Source: Ophiothrix spiculata
Taxonomy: Eukaryota > Echinodermata > Ophiuroidea > Amphilepidida > Ophiotrichidae
Strand: one strand, 5' to 3'
Assembly (NCBI GenBank): GCA_000969725.1
Contig: JXSR01S034448.1
DNA: 46,915 bases
Shown: one piece after another, positions 41,240 through 46,915 of the stretch
How positions within the stretch are numbered: the first letter of the stretch is position 1
How the letters are laid out: the number at the start of each line of letters is the position of its first letter
Notes under the pieces: model-generated
Told to the model about the DNA's origin: nothing
Seen by the model: only the letters and a program-made list of their open reading frames with translations
Databases searched by the model: none
Program-made: the position numbers and the translations under genes

Positions 41240-41260
41240 AGATCCAGTTTAGGTAAAAAG
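41172..41260 (+). CDS. Terminal coding exon with stop at 41237-41239
   Basis: Phase 1 entry gives DDCDKTERKSRRVRKNKIKL then DL and TAG. It is strongly basic after the acidic start and could strengthen nuclear import or nucleic-acid binding. The exon continues 21 nt past the stop to the donor AAAAAG|GTAAGT. A stop so close to the last junction should not trigger nonsense-mediated decay by the usual 50-nt rule. Confidence 0.8.
41224..41251 (+). promoter_or_regulatory. Perfect 12-bp hairpin across the stop codon
   Basis: TAAACTGGATCT (41224-41235), loop TTAG, then AGATCCAGTTTA (41240-41251) is a perfect inverted repeat. The loop contains the stop codon TAG. In the mRNA this makes a stable stem-loop exactly at termination. 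It is unlike the histone 3' stem-loop. Function unknown. Confidence 0.7.
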
Positions 41261-42019
41261 GTAAGTATGCTTGATGATTGAATTGAATAACTGAACAGTA
41301 TTCACTAAATCAAAAGTTTTCAAACTTTTCATGTACCTTTTAATATAATGTATTAATTTACTGTGTTGCCTAAACTGAAGGTTTGGAGACATATTATACC
41401 AGTTACATATTCGGTGTGCTTAGCTGTGTGTGGAGTGGGTGTGTATGTGTGTTAAAGTTTTGATGATATACATGATTAAATATGGGAAATTTTTTCATGT
41501 CATCCAAGGTCATCCTATTTTAACTATCAATATCAAAGCAGCAAAATTAATTATGAAGCGGCAATCTGTCAGCCTTCATAAAACATATAGATTATGTGAC
41601 TGTTGCTTTCCTAATTACAAAAATGTTTGTTCTTTTTATAAACTCCATTTTAGTGTACAAACACAAAAATAAATTTGTAGTGAAAGGGTTAAGTGAGATT
41701 TAGTTAAGTTGGGTTAATGTACAACTATACTGTATACATAATGCTAACGGAACATTTGGGGATTTTTCTGAGACTTTCTCCACATGAACATTGGGTGAAA
41801 ATAGTGGTATTTTATCCAGGTTTGAACCAGGGAACTCTTCCGTACCAAAGCATGTGCACCTATTATAACAGGCTACACAGGAGTTGCTGCCCTGCAGCAA
41901 TTCAGTGCAGCAATTTTGTGCCTGCAAATATCCCCATCTGATGTATTTCAACTAAGTACATTTTCATCATTTTCCCAGTGAGATTAATGCTAAAGGCTAC
42001 AAAAGCTATAAGTGGACTC

Positions 42020-42180
42020 GGGAAAATGTCTGCAAGTCCAGTTACGTCATAGAAGGCGTGCTCAGATGGAGACTTGTCTGAGTGGCGTGGCACAGGTGGA
42101 CAGTGTGTTGTGGTGCAAGAGATCCCTGATATAATCTATATACAAATAAGGGTACTATGATGTTATGGTTAGGTTTAAGT
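42020..42180 (+). mobile_element. Old SINE-like copy in the 3'UTR intron
   Basis: CAAGTCCAGTTACGTCATAG and GTGGCGTGGCACAGGTGGAC resemble families A and B. TGGCACAGGTGG is the best A-box match of all copies. The rest is diverged and the B box is lost. Confidence 0.4.
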
Positions 42181-42579
42181 TTGAGGTTTGGGATCATGCA
42201 ATCATACATGCTATTTTTAACTATACACCAAACAGTTGTGTTGGAAATCTGCACTTTACTAATGAGCATTATTGTAGGTGTTGGCTTCTCTTGCGATATG
42301 CAATTAGCCTTATATTGTGTTGCCAATAGCATTATGATTACAATAACAAAAGTAGAGTGAATGAATTTTATTCAACTGCATTGTTTTCTACTTCAACTTG
42401 ATAAAAACCGCCATAATAATTTTTTGGTCTTGCTCTTTTACCACACCATACATTAAACCAGACACTTACAGTTTGTAAGCACTTTTCTCAAAGTATGCGG
42501 TGCCTACAATTTATGACGCAATTTGAATTCTACATTATTGGTCTATATTGAATGTTGAGCTTATTTTTTTTTTTTTCAG

Positions 42580-43125
42580 ATCAAGAAATGTTGGAAGGTG
42601 TAGGCAACGTCATTACTAGCTAGCAAGGCCCATTATCATGGACGAGGCAAACTAGGAAATTGTATAAGTAACAAAAAGTGTGGTTCACATTCCCTTCCTC
42701 AGCCTTTTTATAAAGTGTATTTAGCTTTGTATTTTGCAATATTCAATCAATGCTTTTTAAACTTATCTCTTATGGTACTTAGAAAATATGCATGCATATC
42801 AGAACTGGAATAGTTATCCAGAATCACTAAGAAAATGATAATGTCATTCCTTCTGATGACTATGGAAAGTTGATTTTTTGCACATGCATGAAGTGCAGTT
42901 ACAGGAAATTCATGACTTTATTTTCTCCGGTTCGCGGTTGTTTGCCTTTGCTATTTCGTGTGCTGCAACTGTACGCCATCACATTGGTTGGCAACTCACT
43001 CCTGTGATTGGCTGATAAGCATTTGGATGTTTGTGTTGCTATATGCTGAGGCATGAATGGCTTGCGTACAGACATGATTTTCGCATGAATTTGAGAGAAA
43101 ATAAACATCTGAATACCCTATAGAC
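42580..43125 (+). other. Probable 3'UTR exon
   Basis: A strong acceptor (a long T tract then CAG at 42577-42579) pairs with the donor at 41261. No long frame follows. AATAAA at 43100-43105 is a plausible polyadenylation signal, so the mRNA would end near 43.12 kb. Inferred from sites only. Confidence 0.5.
43100..43105 (+). terminator. Candidate polyadenylation signal AATAAA
   Basis: AATAAA in GAGAAAATAAACATC, about 520 bp into the inferred last exon. Other AATAAA words exist in this AT-rich DNA, so the choice rests on position. Confidence 0.4.
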
Positions 43126-43329
43126 CCTGTTTCAGCTATGAAAAAATATATTTATGGCTCCCAGTAATTAACCATTTGTGGTTTGTATCTGTCAACTTGT
43201 CCACCAAAACCAATGTCAACACAGACTGCCCAAGTTTCAAATGGTTTAACACTGTGTGTCACAATGCGTTTGTGAAAGGTGTAAATCGGGGAAATACATC
43301 TGATTCTGTCAAGGCGAAATGTGGACAAT

Positions 43330-43530
43330 ACCAACAGGGGATATCCCCATTTTCCCATTACCCACATGAGATCTAAAATGCCATAAAAATGCATTTAAAA
43401 ACATATCACCGATATAAGGTGTATTGGGATATCCCCAGGTGATAGGGGTGTAATCACATTCGTATTTTGTGTATCCCCAGTTCGCCAGTGTGTAACCACA
43501 TTCATATGTCCCCGTTTGGATAGGTGTGTA
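43330..43530. repeat. Short degenerate repeats rich in ATATCCCC
   Basis: GGATATCCCC, GTGTATCCCC, GGTGTGTA and GTAATCACATTCGTAT / GTAACCACATTCATAT recur over about 200 bp, indicating a decayed tandem duplication of about 55 bp. Confidence 0.5.
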
Positions 43531-44438
43531 CAAATATCCAAGATTTTTGTCAATACAATTACTTGGCTAGCTTATGAGACCTGAAAATGTTAATTTGTAG
43601 TAGAAACAGACTTTTATAATACAATTCACAAAAAATCATATTTTTTTTATGTAATAGTAAAGAAAGCATTTGTAACCCATCCCAGTTAATGAGACAAGTG
43701 TCAGGTGTTGACCAAATTAAGATTTTGTTAGTAATGCATTCTTTATATGTAAGGTCATTTTAATAAAAAAATTAAGAATCTATCACTTTCACTTCCAGAT
43801 TATGATAAATTTCATATCAATTTTTGGACTTTTAATTGGTAAGTTTTGTTTAACAAGTATATGGGATAACCATAACACATACCATGTAAACAAGTGTTTC
43901 CATCCATTTTTACACAATTCTTAGTTATGAATATTGTGGATTATGTATAAAAGGTCATCTGTGGCCACTAGATATTTGAGTCACATAATATTAGTATCAG
44001 TCCTAATTACAAAATGTTAAAAGTAGCCATGAAATAACATTTCCCAGGATGGAGGTCTTTAAGTATGATATACATTGCTTAGCACACAAGGTTTATTGGC
44101 ACACTTGTTTGTGATTGGTCTCTCGCTGAGTAGCTCTGTGTGCTTGAGAAAGCCGCATCATCTTTATTATCTTATCGAGATCTTGTTTACTTTAAGTTGA
44201 GAAGACATGTTTTATACAGGTATCGTTTAAGGTGTTGACAACATTGCACTTGCAATAGTAAGGCTTAATTTCACTAACTTGGACTGTTTATTACTGTCCC
44301 GTAGCTATGTGTAAGATGTACTAACCTATTAAAGGATGAGTTTATTAGCATAAGATGTCATACAGGTTGGTCTTAAAAAAAAAAAGAATCCTCAAGATAT
44401 TTATGGTGTACCAGTAAAAGCTAGTAAACTTCACATTA
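43531..44438. other. Intergenic, nothing recognised
   Basis: AT-rich, no supported frame, RNA gene or paired repeat. Confidence 0.45.
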
Positions 44439-44964
44439 TACACTCCCTGTCAAAAATGTTTGCGCACAAAATCTTAAACCAGCCATATCTCGAGAAACGT
44501 TCATCATTTGCATCATATTTTTTCGGATTCATATTTTACATATTTAGATATAAAAACTCAACATGATTTGAATTTGCCGCATTTGAATATATGACGTGCT
44601 AAACATACCGTATACTTTCTTCCGCACATTCAAAAACGGAATTTAAATACATAACTGGACATTTGTTAGAAAACTTATGATCTAAAAATGTTCTTTACAG
44701 TGACAAGGTGATAACGAGCACTGATCTAATAAAACTACATAGATGCATAGCAAAAAGTGTGTGGTGGTGTATTTGGAAATGGTCCAGGAAATTTGCCATT
44801 TCAACTGTTATGGAAGAATGAATATCAGAGGAAACATAGATTATTTATATTGGATACGTTAAGCACAGAAAAAACATGATTTTTTCAAAGTCCTGAGCAT
44901 TTGATATAATAATTACGTTTTTCCCATATTTAAGGGTGCGCAAACACTTTTGACAGGGAGTGCA
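44439..44964. mobile_element. TA-flanked MITE, TIR ACTCCCTGTCAAAA
   Basis: The ends CACTCCCTGTCAAAAATGTT (continuing TGCGCA) and TGCGCAAACACTTTTGACAG (continuing GGAGTG) are 26-bp inverted repeats with TA at each boundary, as in Tc1/mariner-type elements. About 524 bp with no transposase. The inverse copy at 18838-19255 shows the family is dispersed here. Confidence 0.82.
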
Positions 44965-45167
44965 TATTGTATTACAAAAAAACTGTACATGAATTTAACG
45001 CATCATTTTTTAAATCATCAAATCAGAACACTATGGACCTTAATATTTAACATCAAAAAATGTACTATTGCCATTTAAACTCGGGGATGAGGATATTGAT
45101 AGGAAAACCATCCGTTAATGTAAAATTAATAAAGTAAAAATGGTAGCTTATGAAGATTTTTACAATA

Positions 45168-45353
45168 CAGTAGAAACTCATTATAACGAAATCTGATATA
45201 AGAAAAACCCTGTTATAAAGTAGTAATTTTCCTGTACCATTTTACTAATTTCTTTTGTTTTTTATTGTTTTAAAAACCCTGATATAACGAAATATTGGAT
45301 ATAAAGAAGTAATCTGCTGTCTCCAGTAACTTCGTTATAATGAGTTTCTACTG
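45168..45353. mobile_element. pogo/Tigger-like MITE
   Basis: The ends CAGTAGAAACTCATTATAAC (continuing GAA) and GTTATAATGAGTTTCTACTG are perfect inverted repeats of about 23 bp, flanked by TA on both sides. Interior GATATAACGAAAT words repeat the end motif. 186 bp. Ends of this kind are typical of pogo-like elements. Confidence 0.85.
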
Positions 45354-45408
45354 TAGTTTTAAGCTTAACTGAATAACCTGAGGAAAATGGCATATCACCA
45401 TTACCACA

Positions 45409-45633
45409 TTGTTGGCTATATACAAGAGTGTCGTAAGTTCATTTTTTGGCATTTTTCAAAAGTGGCCATTTTGTGTTCAAATTTCCGTTTTTTTTTTTTT
45501 TTTTGGTTTTGAGACTTGATATAAAGCTTAAATTATGTATATTTTTATCGATTTTAAATACTATAAACACCCAGTATAGAAACTCAATTTTACCAAAAAT
45601 GTCACTAATGACACTCTTGCATATAGCCAACAA
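45409..45633. mobile_element. MITE with TTGTTGGCTATATAC... ends
   Basis: 45409-45432 (TTGTTGGCTATATACAAGAG...) and 45610-45633 are 24-bp inverted repeats with one mismatch. The 225-bp element includes a T run and no coding sequence. Confidence 0.72.
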
Positions 45634-46915
45634 AATATAAATACGAACAGCTCAAAAAGAAAATCCACATTGAGTACCTGCGCATGTACACATGTAAATC
45701 TTGGGATCTATATGTTGCAAGCATCGCTCTTCGTGCTTTATAACTTTTTTGTTGAAAATTCTTTGTGGACTTTCCCTTTGGGATGAGTGTCTGTCTGTGA
45801 AAGGCATGCCTGAGACAAGGGTTAAGACAAAGCTTATACATAGTCATGTATGATTTAATTTTGACTTAATAAAAAAAAAAAGTTAGTTATTGCATTTATC
45901 TAGTCAGTTATTTAAGATGTGTTTATTTGTTTTGAAGGGACAATATTCCAAAGAACAATACACAAAATGGATTAATGTTTATTCACAGAAAGCAGAGAAA
46001 GGGAAATCTGCCGACTTTCCCTTTCTGTATTGGGGATGAGAATGAACGGGTATGAAGTGTATAGGATTCAAATTAGCAACAAATGCTGGAACACAACATT
46101 GTTTACTGTAAAGCTCAATTCATACTATTTTGAGCTATCAAACATTTGGTGCAACAAGTCTTTGTTATTACATCAATTCCAATGCATCTTCTTATTAATA
46201 ACAGATGATTGGTGTTGAAAATCACAAAGCAAAGGAAATTTGATGGAGTATATATTGATTTATCATCATCACAAAGCCTCCGTTACTAATAGAAAATAAA
46301 TTGTAACTATATATCAGATTATAAGATGACAAAGAATTGATGCACCAAATGTTTGGTAGCCCATAAGAAATATTTTTTGACTTACATGACGCTGTTCAAG
46401 TTCAAGTGTGTTTTACAGAGAGATCTCTGGTATTTTATTATATCAATTGACAGCCCGCAGGCTGAATTATATGATACAAATACAAAATTAAAATAGCAAG
46501 CATAATTATTACAACAACAATATCATCGTACAATAAACATCTGACAAAGCCATATAATACACCAATAAAAACAAATGATAATAAAAGGTAGGGATAATGT
46601 CCCATAATATTGCACATAAATAAAAAATGGCCAACGATAAAAATAAGAAGCATACATATAAAAAATATTTTTTTAAAAATGGAAGATTGGTACCAATTAA
46701 AACATTTCAAAAAAATAAATATGGATGACAGGGCAATCCTGGGAGAAAAACTTAAAACAGAGCCTAAAAATCAATAACAAAAAGGAGTGACTAAGAATGT
46801 TTATTCAATAAATTGACAAAAAAAGGATGGGGCTGTTTTGAAAGCGTGAAGTTCTAGCGAAAGGTTGGGACAATTTCTTTGCATTGCGTAGATTGCGACC
46901 ATGGACTTCTCTCCA
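45634..46915. other. Right end of window, no gene seen
   Basis: AT-rich with short frames only. The last 480 bp on the minus strand (TTTGTATCATATAATTCAGC near 46450-46490) may be a LINE 3' region, but I find no protein similarity in it. Confidence 0.4.

Noticed and set aside
20480-39282. Regular short repeats with spacers, as in a CRISPR array
   Set aside because: Spacers are hundreds of bases long and themselves repeated, the units are flanked by splice sites, and the setting is an animal gene.
43152-43533. Minus-strand frames of 74-80 codons with repeated CGYT/YT words
   Set aside because: They follow the degenerate ATATCCCC repeat and have no gene-like features.

Overview
The window is eukaryotic nuclear DNA from an animal. 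It is AT-rich and has long introns with GT-AG sites, LINE reverse-transcriptase relics, tRNA-derived SINEs and many TIR-flanked MITEs. The repeat types (a GCGCTATATAAAT-(ATT)n SINE tail, hAT, pogo-like and TTAA-flanked MITEs, fold-back elements) suggest a marine invertebrate, perhaps a deuterostome such as a hemichordate, echinoderm or cephalochordate. This is inference; the species is not identified.

One plus-strand protein-coding gene fills about 5.5-43.1 kb. Eight ordinary coding exons (5522-5729, 6460-6616, 11336-11584, 12369-12484, 13148-13236, 14928-15207, 16272-16406, 17437-17695) join in consistent phase. They encode a P-loop, AAA+-like ATPase with a Walker A motif GFPGCGKST, a Walker B-like FGWDDVD and a sensor-1-like IMTTN. 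I do not recognise the family.

The striking part is 19.3-39.3 kb. After a 27-nt microexon (19322-19348) there are 27 paralogous microexons, 26 of 30 nt and one of 27 nt. Each lies between near-identical intron sequences and is phase 1 on both sides. Each encodes one copy of a charged decapeptide (consensus D-T/S-K/E-K-E-E-D-N-L-K). None has a frameshift or stop. Each can be included or skipped without changing frame, so the locus could make a charged tail of variable length. A 51-nt exon (39965-40015, containing KKRKR) and a terminal exon (41172-41260, very basic, stop at 41237-41239) close the protein. With every visible exon included it would have 806 residues from the ATG at 5547. A 3'UTR intron probably follows, with a last exon from 42580 to an AATAAA near 43100.

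The array is built of modules of about 350-390 bp (exon plus intron), reshuffled by unequal exchange. Blocks of two microexons recur, and modules carry passengers: SINE dimers at one fixed site, fold-back elements, a 170-bp MITE, a LINE fragment and a hAT MITE nested in a SINE. Two N gaps (21150-21909, 36365-36759) interrupt the array; the second is about the size of one missing module.

Outside the gene, 1-5.4 kb holds two minus-strand LINE fragments, two fold-back elements, a SINE and a degenerate simple-sequence tract. The region 43.2-46.9 kb holds three TIR MITEs and no recognisable gene.
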